Assembly (NCBI GenBank): GCA_016711085.1
Contig: JADJTR010000001.1
Span: 248,001-312,000, forward strand
Reading direction: 5' to 3'
From: Phyllobacteriaceae bacterium
GTDB taxonomy: Bacteria; Pseudomonadota; Alphaproteobacteria; Rhizobiales; Rhizobiaceae
DNA length: 64,000 nt
Numbering within the stretch: position 1 is the first letter of the stretch; each line of letters starts with the position of its first letter. This document shows, in pieces, positions 18,467 through 26,420 of the stretch. The notes under the pieces were generated by a model. That model was not told the DNA's origin. It searched no databases and worked only from the letters and a program-made list of their open reading frames with translations. The position numbers and the translations under genes were made by a program.

Positions 18467-19741
18467 GGGCAGCCTCCCGCGCCTTGCGCTTTTCGTCTTC
18501 CTGCCGGGCGAGCTGTTTCAGCACCGCCTCGGCCGAGGCGCCGGTGCGCCGCTTTTTGCCGCGTCGGTGGATTTCGCGGGCGATGACGCGCTCGTTCAGA
18601 TCGAGGAAATGCGGGCCTTCCCACGGCTGGGTCATCGCCTGGCGGAACAGGCGGTGCAGGGACGACTTCGTCACCGGCCGCCCGCCAAGTCCGACAATGG
18701 CGGAATGCTGGTGCGGCGGGTCGGCGACATGGCGCAGGGCGATCGCGATGTTGGAGGCGAGCGGGCCGCCCATGCCCGGATCGAGCGCCTTGTCGATCAC
18801 CAATATATCGGTCGCATGCGCCAGCGCATCCTGCAGCGCCTTGACCGGAAACGGGCGGAACGTCACCAGCGTCACCAGGCCGATCGGCATGCCTTCAGCC
18901 CGCATTTCGTCGATGACATCCTTGATCGTGCCATTGATCGAGCCCATCGCCACGACAATGAATTCGGCGTCGCGGGCGTGATATTCACGCAGCAGGCCGC
19001 CGGCGGCGCGCCCGAATTTTATCGAAAACTCGGCCGACAGTTGGTCGATCAGTTTGAACGATGTTTGCTGCTTGTAATATTGCGGTACCGCACCTCGGTG
19101 AAGGCGTCGGGGCCGACCATCGCGCCGATCGAGGCCGGGTCGGCCGGGTCGAGCACCTGCACCGGCTCGTAGGGTGGCAGGTAGGCGTCGACTGTCGCCT
19201 GATCGGGGATGTCGATACGCTCCATCGCGTGCGTCAGGATGAAACCGTCGACGCACACCATGGTCGGCACAGACAGTTCTTCCGCCAGACGGAAGGCGAT
19301 GACATGCAAATCGGCGGCTTCCTGGTTGGTCTCGGCGAACATCTGGATCCAGCCCGATTCGCGCAACGCCATCGCATCGGAATGATCGTTCCAGATGTTG
19401 ATCGGCGCGCCGATGGCGCGGTTGCCGAGCGTCATGACAATGGGCAGGCCGAGGCCGGCGGCGTTGTAGACCGCTTCGGCCATGAACAGCAGGCCCTGGC
19501 TCGCTGTCGCCGTGTAGGCGCGCGCGCCCGCCGCCGAGGCGCCGATGGCCACCGACAGCGCCGCGAACTCGCTTTCGACATTGATGAATTCGCAATTGTC
19601 GAGTTCGCCCGCCCGCACCAGTTCGCCAAGACCTTCGACGATGTGGGTCTGCGGTGTGATCGGATAGGCGCAAATGACCTGGGGGCGGCACAGCGCGATG
19701 GTCTCGGCCATCGCTTTCGATCCCTCGATCTGTTTCAGCAT
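18459..19741 (-). CDS. porA: 2-oxoacid:ferredoxin oxidoreductase, alpha subunit, frameshifted
   Basis: The protein begins MLKQIEGSKAMAETIALCRP at ATG 19741 and carries the family segments CAYPITPQTHIVEGLGELV, ATASQGLLFMAEAVYNAAG and NIWNDHSD. The frame breaks near 19072: the first part ends after DAFTEVRYR, and the second continues QYYKQQTSFKLIDQLSAEF in another frame to the stop at 18459. One missing C in CGC-CAA restores a single ~427-residue PorA. The remainder includes MGSINGTIKDVIDEMRAEG, typical of the family's second domain. The break is most likely a sequence error because the operon is otherwise intact. Confidence 0.82.
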
Positions 19742-19764
19742 GGCATTCTCCCTCCGCGCCGCGT

Positions 19765-20333
19765 TCAGGCGGCGACCGCGCCGGCGACGAGGTCGTGCGC
19801 CTCGCGCGCCGCCGCCACATTGGCTTCGCCCACTTTGCCGGGAAACGTCCGGCGAATGGCTTCGATGACCGAATCGAGCGTCACCAGATCGGTGAGCGCC
19901 GTGAAGGCCCCGAGCAATGAGGTGTTCGGCGCCGGCCGTCCGACATGCTTCAGCGCCAATTCGGTCGCCGGCACGGCGCGCACATGGCCCTTCGGCAGCC
20001 TGGCGACCGCGGCGTCGAGGTGCAGCTCGGAAAAGCTCTTGGTCGTGTTGACCAGCAACAGTCCGTCGGGCTTCAGCCCTTCCAGCACGTCGAGCGCCTT
20101 GAACAAGGTCGCGTCCTGCACGATCAGCGCGTCGGGATTCTGGATCGGCTCGCGCAGCCGGATTTCCTTTTCGGCGATCCGGCAAAACGCGATCACCGGC
20201 GCACCCATGCGCTCTGATCCGAAACTGGGAAGGCCTGGGCATGACGGCCTTCAAGGAATGCGGCGACGGACAGCATTTCCGCCGCCGTCACCACGCCCTG
20301 ACCGCCGCGTCCGTGAATGCGGATTTGGAACAT
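19765..20333 (-). CDS. porG: 2-oxoacid:ferredoxin oxidoreductase, gamma subunit, frameshifted
   Basis: The start at 20333 is preceded by GAGGGAG. The protein begins MFQIRIHGRGGQGVVTAAEM, the PorG signature, and runs to RHAQAFP. There the frame breaks near 20217. Adding one C to the CCC run gives AFPSFGSERMGAPVIAFCRI, which is the expected family sequence and continues in the second frame to 19765. The restored protein has about 190 residues, the usual size for a separate gamma subunit. It is the first gene of the leftward porG-porA-porB-gltD-like operon. Confidence 0.82.
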
Positions 20334-20544
20334 CGCGTCTCCCTCTTCTCGCAACCTGGCCATCCCGGGCACAACACCGCGTCGCCGGTCCCCGGTCGTC
20401 GAGCAAGGGCAATAAATCACGGATTCGCGCGGCCCGATTAGAGATGGATCAAAGAATCCATTTTCTCGCTGGATTAAAATTCAATCGATTCAGAAGCCGG
20501 ACTTCGGCGCGTTCCGTCGGTTCGGCCCGGACCGGAGGTCGAGC
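20334..20544. promoter_or_regulatory. divergent promoter region between por and hydrogenase operons
   Basis: This 211-bp gap separates the leftward por operon from the rightward hydrogenase operon and must hold both promoters. An imperfectly spaced dyad ATGGATCAAAGAATCCAT lies at 20444-20461 (6-bp arms), followed by an AT-rich patch (GGATTAAAATTCAATC). I find no good FNR/FixK box (TTGAT-N4-ATCAA) and no clear sigma-54 site. Shared control of the two operons is plausible but not shown. GGAGG at 20534 is the ribosome binding site of the first hydrogenase gene. Confidence 0.45.
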
Positions 20545-21678
20545 GTGGTTGCCGCGAGGATGTTTGACCGGTTTGACGAAGCGAGAATCATCGGCGTCGC
20601 CGGACTGGAGACAATGATTGGCGAACTTGGCGCACGCGGCCATGCCGTCGTCGGCCCGGTCAGGCGCGATGGCGCCATCGTCCTCGAGCCGATCGAAAGC
20701 GTCGTCGATCTGCCACGCGGTTGGGTCGACGAACAGACGCCCGGTCGTTATCGTCTAAAACGCGACGGCGATTCCTGGTTCGCTCCTGTTGTCGGTCCCC
20801 AATCGTGGAAGCAATTCCTCCATCCGCCGCGTCAGAAGCTGTGGACGGTGCGTAAATCCGACGCCGGCGCGACCATCGAGCCGGAGCCGTTGGCGACGGA
20901 AAAATATGCCTTCATCGGCGTGCGCGCCTGCGAGATCGCCGCCATCGCCGTGCAGGATCGCGTCTTCATGCAGGGGCCATACGTCGACCCGAATTACGCC
21001 GCGCGTCGCGCCAACGCGTTCATCGTCGCCGTCAATTGTTCGCGGGCCGCCTCAACCTGTTTTTGCCCGTCGATGAAAACCGGGCCGCGCGCCACGGCCG
21101 GCTATGATCTGGCGCTGACCGAATTGTCGGGCGGCGATGACGCACGCTTCCTGATCGAGATCGGCAGCGCCGCCGGGCAGTCGCTTGTCGAGGCGCTGCC
21201 GACCCATCCCGCCACGAAGGCCGACATCGAGGCAGCGGCCGCCATTGTCGCGGCGACCGAAGCGTCGATCTCGCGCACGATCGATACCGGCGATTTGCCT
21301 GAATTGCTGAAGGCCGAACCCGACCATCCCCGCTGGGACGATGTGGCGGCCCGTTGCCTCAACTGCGCCAACTGCACCATGGCCTGTCCGACCTGCTTCT
21401 GCACCACGGTCGTCGACGAAAGCGCGCTCGACGGCGCGTCGGCTTCGCGGTCGCAACGTTGGGACTCCTGCTTCACCGGCGATTTTTCCCACGTTCACGG
21501 CGGCGCTGTGCGCCAGACCCCGAAAGCGCGCTATCGCCAGTGGATGACGCACAAGCTTTCGACCTGGCATGACCAGTTCGCCATGTCCGGCTGCGTCGGT
21601 TGCGGCCGCTGCATTGTCTGGTGTCCGGTCGGCATCGACATCACCGAGGAAGCCGCCGCCCTGCGGCGTGCGGTCTGA
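20545..21678 (+). CDS. hydB: group 3b [NiFe] hydrogenase, iron-sulfur beta subunit (sulfhydrogenase B-like)
   Basis: The 377-residue protein matches HydB/HyhB of cytoplasmic NAD(P)-linked hydrogenases. The C-terminal part has two ferredoxin-type clusters, CLNCANCTMACPTCFC (near 21355) and CVGCGRCIVWCPVGID (near 21593). The middle has the family's YAFIGVRACEIAAIAVQDRVF and CFCPSMKTGP. It would relay electrons between the hydrogenase core and the flavin subunit. The GTG start is chosen because GGAGG lies six bases upstream; the in-frame ATG at 20560 has no proper spacing. First gene of a compact six-gene operon. Confidence 0.88.
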   Translation: MVAARMFDRFDEARIIGVAGLETMIGELGARGHAVVGPVRRDGAIVLEPIESVVDLPRGWVDEQTPGRYRLKRDGDSWFAPVVGPQSWKQFLHPPRQKLWTVRKSDAGATIEPEPLATEKYAFIGVRACEIAAIAVQDRVFMQGPYVDPNYAARRANAFIVAVNCSRAASTCFCPSMKTGPRATAGYDLALTELSGGDDARFLIEIGSAAGQSLVEALPTHPATKADIEAAAAIVAATEASISRTIDTGDLPELLKAEPDHPRWDDVAARCLNCANCTMACPTCFCTTVVDESALDGASASRSQRWDSCFTGDFSHVHGGAVRQTPKARYRQWMTHKLSTWHDQFAMSGCVGCGRCIVWCPVGIDITEEAAALRRAV

Positions 21679-21693
21679 TATACGGAGGACGCC

Positions 21694-22161
21694 ATGGAAA
21701 TCGGAAGCCTCGGAAAAATCATCGCGGCGCATGACCTGTTCATAGGTTTCGATCAGGCGTTTCTCGACCTGGTGACCGGCTGCGCCAAAAATGTCCGCGT
21801 CGAAGCAGGCCGATACCTTTTCCATGAGGGCGATCCGGCCGACGAAATATATCTCATTCGCGAGGGCCGCGTGGCGCTGGAGATTTCCGCTCCGGGTCGC
21901 GGCTCGATGGTGTTCCAGGCGGCCGGACCGGGCGAGGCGATCGGCCTGTCCTGGCTGGTGCCGCCTTATCGGTGGAATTATGACGGCCGCTCCACCGACC
22001 TGACCCGCGCCATTTCCGTCGACGCCGCCTGCCTGCGGCGCAAATGCGAGGCCGACCATGATCTCGGTTTCGCGGTCATGCAGCGTTTCATGCCGGTGAT
22101 CGTCGAGCGCCTGCATGCCACGCGGCTGCAACTCCTTGACGTGTACGGTTCCCATGTTTGA
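21694..22161 (+). CDS. cyclic nucleotide-binding domain protein without DNA-binding domain
   Basis: The 155-residue protein is a single cNMP-binding beta-barrel. Its barrel strands read VRVEAGRYLFHEGDPADEIYLIREGRVAL, and a phosphate-binding cassette follows with GPGEAIGLSWL and DLTRAISVDAACL, where the Glu and Arg positions are kept. There is no helix-turn-helix after it, unlike CRP/FNR regulators. It lies between hydB and hydG and overlaps hydG by eight bases. Proteins like this accompany group 3b hydrogenases in other bacteria. It may be an allosteric or assembly subunit; that is inference. Confidence 0.82.
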   Translation: MEIGSLGKIIAAHDLFIGFDQAFLDLVTGCAKNVRVEAGRYLFHEGDPADEIYLIREGRVALEISAPGRGSMVFQAAGPGEAIGLSWLVPPYRWNYDGRSTDLTRAISVDAACLRRKCEADHDLGFAVMQRFMPVIVERLHATRLQLLDVYGSHV

Positions 22162-22987
22162 CCTCCGCGATCCGATGGTTCCCGCCGTTGCCCGCGTGAT
22201 CCGCTCCCGCCACGAAACCGCCGATGTCTGGACGCTCGACCTCGAATTGGTCGACGCCGTCTGGCCCGGCTTTTCGCCCGGCCAGTTCAACATGCTGAGC
22301 GTGTTCGGCGTGGGCGAGGCGCCGATCAGTTTTTCCGGCGAACCGACCGACAATGCTCACATCGTTCACACCGTGCGCGCCGTCGGTCCGGTGTCGAAGG
22401 CGCTTTGTCATCTGAAAGTCGGCGATACGGTCGGCGTACGCGGTCCGTTCGGCAACGCCTGGCCGATGGACCACGCCCGGGGGCGCGATGTCATCGTCGT
22501 CGCCGGCGGCCTCGGTCTCGCTCCGGTTCGCCCGGTGCTTTACCGCTTGATGGCGGATCGCCGGAGCCATGGCCGGGTCACGCTGCTCTATGGCGCGCGC
22601 AACCCCGGCGAAATTCTCTATCGCCATGAAATCGAAAAATGGCGCACGCGCCTCGACATCGATGTCGAGGTCACCGTCGACCATGCCACGGCCGATTGGC
22701 GTGGCCATGTCGGCGTCGTGACCAAATTGATCGGTCGCGCGCGATTCGACCCGGCCGATGCGGTCGCCATCGTTTGCGGTCCGGAAGTGATGATGCGCTT
22801 CGCCGCCAAGGCGCTGGCCGATTCCGGCATTCCCGAAAAAGAGATATATCTGTCGATGGAGCGCAACATGAAATGCGGCATCGGCCTGTGCGGCCATTGC
22901 CAGCTCGGTCCGTTGTTCATTTGCCGCGACGGTCCTGTATTCACCCAGGACAGGCTGCGCACCCTCATGGCGACAAAGGAGTTGTGA
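22154..22987 (+). CDS. hydG: group 3b hydrogenase, FAD/NAD(P)-binding gamma subunit
   Basis: The 277-residue protein is a ferredoxin-NADP reductase-like module. The FAD-binding barrel has FSPGQFNMLSVFGVGEAPIS, the NAD(P) domain has VVAGGLGLAPVRPVLYRLM and AIVCGPEVMMRFAAK, and a C-terminal [2Fe-2S] site reads CGIGLCGHCQLGPLFIC. This is the layout of the Pyrococcus sulfhydrogenase gamma subunit, which exchanges electrons with NAD(P)H. ATG 22154 overlaps the end of the upstream gene. Electron flow would be NAD(P)H - HydG - HydB - HydD - HydA or the reverse. Confidence 0.9.
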   Translation: MFDLRDPMVPAVARVIRSRHETADVWTLDLELVDAVWPGFSPGQFNMLSVFGVGEAPISFSGEPTDNAHIVHTVRAVGPVSKALCHLKVGDTVGVRGPFGNAWPMDHARGRDVIVVAGGLGLAPVRPVLYRLMADRRSHGRVTLLYGARNPGEILYRHEIEKWRTRLDIDVEVTVDHATADWRGHVGVVTKLIGRARFDPADAVAIVCGPEVMMRFAAKALADSGIPEKEIYLSMERNMKCGIGLCGHCQLGPLFICRDGPVFTQDRLRTLMATKEL

Positions 22988-22989
22988 CC

Positions 22990-23769
22990 ATGGCCGCGAC
23001 CCGCAAGCCGCGCCTCGGCGTGTTCAAATTTTCCTCCTGCGACGGATGCCAGTTGAGCCTGCTCGATTGCGAGGACCAATTGCTCGCCGTCGCTGGCGCC
23101 ATCGATATCGCCTATTTTCCGGAGGCCACGCGCGCCGACGATGTCGGCCACTACGATTTGGCGCTGGTGGAAGGTTCGGTGACCACGCCGCACGAGGCCG
23201 AAATCATCCATTCGATCCGCAAGCGCGCCACGACGCTGGTCACCATCGGCGCCTGCGCCACCGCGGGCGGCATTCAGGCGCTGCGCAACGGCGCCGATGT
23301 CGAGGCCTTCGCCCGCATCGTCTACGCCCACCCGGAATTCCTCAACGCCTTGTCGACGTCGACGCCGATTGGCGAGCACGTCAAGGTCGATTTCGAACTG
23401 CGCGGCTGCCCGGTCAACAAGAACCAGTTGGTCGAGGTGATCGCCGCCTTCGTCGTTGGTCGCAAGCCGGATACGCCGGCCCATGCCGCCTGCATCGAAT
23501 GCAAGCTCGCCGGCCATGTCTGCGTGATGGTGGCGCACGGAACGCCGTGCCTCGGACCGGTCACCCATGCCGGTTGCGGCGCCTTGTGCCCGGGCCACGA
23601 CCGCGGCTGTTATGGCTGTTTCGGTCCCAAGGCGACGCCCAACACCGCCGCGCTTGCGGCGCGGCTTGCCGGACTGGGCGCAAGCCGTCGCGACGTCGCG
23701 CGTCTGTTTTCCACCTTCAACGCCAACGCTCCGGCGTTCCGCAGAGAGGCCCAGCGCCATGCCGACTAA
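22990..23769 (+). CDS. hydD: group 3b [NiFe] hydrogenase, small (delta) subunit
   Basis: The 259-residue protein starts with FKFSSCDGCQLSLLDCED, the proximal-cluster motif of small subunits. It has the later conserved stretches VTIGACATAGGIQALRNG, ELRGCPVNKNQLVEV and CLGPVTHAGCGALCPGHDRGCYGCFGP, where the remaining cluster cysteines lie. No twin-arginine signal is present, so the enzyme is cytoplasmic. It starts two bases after the hydG stop and overlaps hydA by 11 bases. Confidence 0.92.
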   Translation: MAATRKPRLGVFKFSSCDGCQLSLLDCEDQLLAVAGAIDIAYFPEATRADDVGHYDLALVEGSVTTPHEAEIIHSIRKRATTLVTIGACATAGGIQALRNGADVEAFARIVYAHPEFLNALSTSTPIGEHVKVDFELRGCPVNKNQLVEVIAAFVVGRKPDTPAHAACIECKLAGHVCVMVAHGTPCLGPVTHAGCGALCPGHDRGCYGCFGPKATPNTAALAARLAGLGASRRDVARLFSTFNANAPAFRREAQRHAD

Positions 23770-25051
23770 AACCATCAAGGTCGATCTGCTTGCCCGCGTC
23801 GAAGGCGAAGGCGCTTTCAAGGTCGTCGCCAAGGGCGGCCGGATCGTCTCGACGGAATTTCGCATTTTCGAGCCGCCGCGCTTTTTCGAGGCGTTCCTGC
23901 GCGGCCGCGCTTATTCCGAGGTTCCGGATATCACGGCGCGCATTTGCGGAATTTGTCCCGTCGCCTACCAGATGAGTTCGGTCCACGCGATGGAAATGGC
24001 GCTCGGCGTCAAGGTCGACGGGCCGCTGCGCGATTTGCGCCGCCTGCTTTATTGCGGCGAATGGATCGAGAGCCACGTGCTCCACGCCGCCATGCTGCAT
24101 GCGCCGGATTTTCTCGGCTTCGAAGGCGCTTTCGACATGGCGGCCGCCGGCCATGCCGACGCGGTCAAACTGGCGCTCGAATTGAAAAAGGCCGGCAACG
24201 GCATCGTCGCTTTGGTCGGCGGCCGTGAAATCCATCCGGTCAATGTGCGCGTCGGCGGATTTTATAAAATTCCGCGCAGGCGCGATTTCGCGCGGCTGCG
24301 CGAGACGCTGCTGAAGGCGCGCGACCTCGCGCTTGTTTTCGCCGACTGGACCGCCAGCCTGCCTTTTCCCGACAAGGAGCGGGATTATACGTTTGTTTCC
24401 CTGTCGCATCCCGACGAATATCCTTTCAACGAGGGGCGCGTCGTTTCCAATCGCGGCATGGATATATCAGTAAAGGATTGGAACCGGCATTTCCGCGAGG
24501 AGCACGTTGCCCATTCCAATGCGCTGCAGGGCTATTTCATCGATGGCTCGTCCTATTTGTGCGGCCCGCTCGCCCGCTACAGCCTGAATTTCGACCGCCT
24601 GTCGCCGTTGGCGCGGGAAACCGCGAAAAAGGCGGGGCTCGGCCGCGTCGTGAAAAATCCGTACCGGTCGATTGTGGTGCGCGCGGTCGAGACGGTTTAC
24701 GCCGTTGACGAGGCGCTGCGCATCATCGACGCCTGGGTGGAGCCGGATGCGCCGTTCGTGGCGCACGAAATTCGCGCCGGAGAGGGCATGGCGGCGACCG
24801 AGGCGCCGCGAGGCATTCTTTTCCACCGCTATAAAATCAATGATGATGGCTCGATTGCCGAGGCGCAGATCGTGCCGCCGACATCGCAGAACCAGCGCTC
24901 GATCGAGGAGGACCTGGCGAGCTTCATCGGTGATATACTCGATCGGGACGAAATCGAAATCCGTCACCTTTGCGAGCAGACCATCCGCAATTACGACCCC
25001 TGCATTTCCTGCGCGACGCATTTCCTGAAACTCGATATCGCGCGGGAATAG
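23759..25051 (+). CDS. hydA: group 3b [NiFe] hydrogenase, large (catalytic alpha) subunit
   Basis: The 430-residue protein carries the NiFe site. The N-terminal pair is in RICGIC (Cys63, Cys66), followed by PVAYQMSSVHAMEMALG; the C-terminal pair is in DPCISCATH (Cys415, Cys418, with His421). The N-terminus KVDLLARVEGEGAFKVV is also typical. The PVAYQMS variant after the first cysteine pair is the group 3b form rather than the uptake type. The C-terminal HFLKLDIARE tail is the kind removed or processed by the maturation protease encoded next. Expected activity is H2 production or oxidation coupled to NAD(P)(H). Confidence 0.94.
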   Translation: MPTKTIKVDLLARVEGEGAFKVVAKGGRIVSTEFRIFEPPRFFEAFLRGRAYSEVPDITARICGICPVAYQMSSVHAMEMALGVKVDGPLRDLRRLLYCGEWIESHVLHAAMLHAPDFLGFEGAFDMAAAGHADAVKLALELKKAGNGIVALVGGREIHPVNVRVGGFYKIPRRRDFARLRETLLKARDLALVFADWTASLPFPDKERDYTFVSLSHPDEYPFNEGRVVSNRGMDISVKDWNRHFREEHVAHSNALQGYFIDGSSYLCGPLARYSLNFDRLSPLARETAKKAGLGRVVKNPYRSIVVRAVETVYAVDEALRIIDAWVEPDAPFVAHEIRAGEGMAATEAPRGILFHRYKINDDGSIAEAQIVPPTSQNQRSIEEDLASFIGDILDRDEIEIRHLCEQTIRNYDPCISCATHFLKLDIARE

Positions 25052-25056
25052 CGGAC

Positions 25057-25527
25057 ATGGCGAAAACGTCGACCCTGGTGATCGGCATCGGCAACCCGAC
25101 GGCGGGCGACGACGCCGCCGGTCGATTGGTGGCGCGGAAATTATGCGCCAGAGATGATCGCGATTTCGATGTCGCGGAGAATTTCGGCGAAACGGCATCG
25201 CTGATCGCGCTGTTCGAAGGGCGCTCTCGCGTCATTCTCGTCGACGCCTGCCAATGCGAGGCCGAGCCCGGCGCGATTTTCCGTTTCAGCGTCGGTGACG
25301 CGCCGCTGCCCGTCGCGCTTGGCGGAATTTCCTCGCACGGTTTTGGCGCCGGCGCGGCGATCGCACTCGCCAAGGCGCTTGGCCTGCTTCCCGAAGAAAT
25401 GATCGTGTTCGCAATCGCGGGCGAAAAGTTCGAACCCGAGACCCGGCCGACACGCGCGGTTTGCGAGTCCATTGTCAGCGTCGCCGCCGAAATCGACGCC
25501 TTGGCGCGCGCCGAAACCCGAATTTGA
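25057..25527 (+). CDS. hydrogenase maturation protease
   Basis: The 156-residue protein begins TLVIGIGNPTAGDDAAGRLVAR, the HyaD/HybD/HycI family motif, with the metal-binding Asp in GDDAAG and a further acidic strand VILVDACQCEAEPG. The family reads nickel incorporation and clips the C-terminus of the large subunit. It starts five bases after hydA and closes the hydrogenase operon. The general hyp maturation genes are not in this window. Confidence 0.88.
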   Translation: MAKTSTLVIGIGNPTAGDDAAGRLVARKLCARDDRDFDVAENFGETASLIALFEGRSRVILVDACQCEAEPGAIFRFSVGDAPLPVALGGISSHGFGAGAAIALAKALGLLPEEMIVFAIAGEKFEPETRPTRAVCESIVSVAAEIDALARAETRI

Positions 25528-25960
25528 CCGTCCGATTTACGCAGGCCGAAAATTTTTTTGCGCCAACGCGAGGCGCGGCGCGCGAAAGCCGGACAAATCC
25601 GGTGCGCATTGCTTGACCCAAATTGGGCAAATTCAAATATCGGGATATTTCAACAGGATGGATTTTTTTCAGAATTCGAAAAACTTCGGACCCGAATTCC
25701 TCGCCGTCAATCGGCTGACCGTCAAAGCGGCAAATGGATATATCAATTAGGCGGAAATGCCGGTTTTTGCTGCATGTTTTGCCACTCGATTAAGCAATTT
25801 CCGAAAAGCCGGCTTGCATTGGATGCAAGAATATGCATATTTGAACCATTCAAGAAACGGCCGGCGAAAATGCCGGTTGGGACAACGGCCAGAGACCCGG
25901 ATTAACGGGCGAGACCGGAGGGAGCGCGATCCACGTGATCGCCAAGGGAGGAGACGGCTT
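25528..25960. other. AT-rich intergenic region with three perfect palindromes
   Basis: This 433-bp gap follows the hydrogenase operon and precedes an SCP2-like gene. I see no supported gene in it. It contains AAATATCGGGATATTT (25635-25650), CTTGCATTGGATGCAAG (25813-25829) and, directly adjacent, AATATGCATATT (25830-25841), all perfect dyads. It also holds one of the repeated ATATATCA words (25738-25745). A run of seven T at about 25550 follows no stem, so a terminator is not certain. GGGAGGAG near 25947 is the ribosome binding site of the next gene. Confidence 0.6.
25813..25841. promoter_or_regulatory. twin perfect palindromes, candidate operator
   Basis: CTTGCAT-TGG-ATGCAAG and AATATGCATATT lie side by side, about 120 bp upstream of the SCP2-like gene. 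Seven-base arms with a three-base spacer and a 12-bp self-complementary word are unusual in this GC-rich sequence. They look like a protein-binding site, perhaps of a repressor of the downstream gene. No regulator is encoded next to it. Confidence 0.45.
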
Positions 25961-26365
25961 ATGCCGGCATTGTTTTCTGACGACTGGATGGTTGACTTCG
26001 GCAACGCCTGGAACGACGAGCCCGAGCTCGGCGACGCCCTGGCGAAAATCGGTTTCGCGTCGGTGATCGGTTACGGCATCGACGGCGAGGACAAGCCGCG
26101 CGGATATATCAAAGTCGAGAACGGATATGTCACCGGCGCTGGCGCCTATGACGGCACGGCGCTCAACTGGGATCTGCGCGCCAGCCCGGCCGATTGGGAA
26201 AAGTGGTGCGCCGGCGGCATCGGCATGATGGCGCTTGGTCTCGCCTACACCACCGGCAAACTGAAATTCAAGGTTGGTGACTACTCCGCGATGGTCAAGA
26301 ATCCGGCGATGGCCGGACCGTTCATCAAGAGTTTCACCGTCATGGGTCGCGTCGCCCGCGCCTGA
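25961..26365 (+). CDS. SCP2 sterol-binding domain-like protein
   Basis: The 134-residue protein has the SCP2 pattern of a short hydrophobic-ligand binding fold: RGYIKVENGYVTGAGAYDGTALNWDLRASPADWEKW, then GIGMMALGLAYTTGKLKFKVGDYSAMVKNPAMAGPFIKSF. SCP2 domains bind sterols or acyl chains, and in bacteria single-domain forms often have no known ligand. The start at ATG 25961 is preceded by AAGGGAGGAG. It stands alone between the hydrogenase operon and the RND pump. Role unknown. Confidence 0.72.
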   Translation: MPALFSDDWMVDFGNAWNDEPELGDALAKIGFASVIGYGIDGEDKPRGYIKVENGYVTGAGAYDGTALNWDLRASPADWEKWCAGGIGMMALGLAYTTGKLKFKVGDYSAMVKNPAMAGPFIKSFTVMGRVARA

Positions 26366-26420
26366 CGCGGGAGCGCAGCGGAACTTAAATCGGTAGAGTC
26401 AGCGTAGGGATGCGGCAGCC

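Noticed and set aside
20420..20470. FNR/FixK-type box between the por and hydrogenase operons
   Set aside because: I looked for TTGAT-N4-ATCAA; only a single ATCAA half-site is present, so an oxygen-sensing site is not supported.
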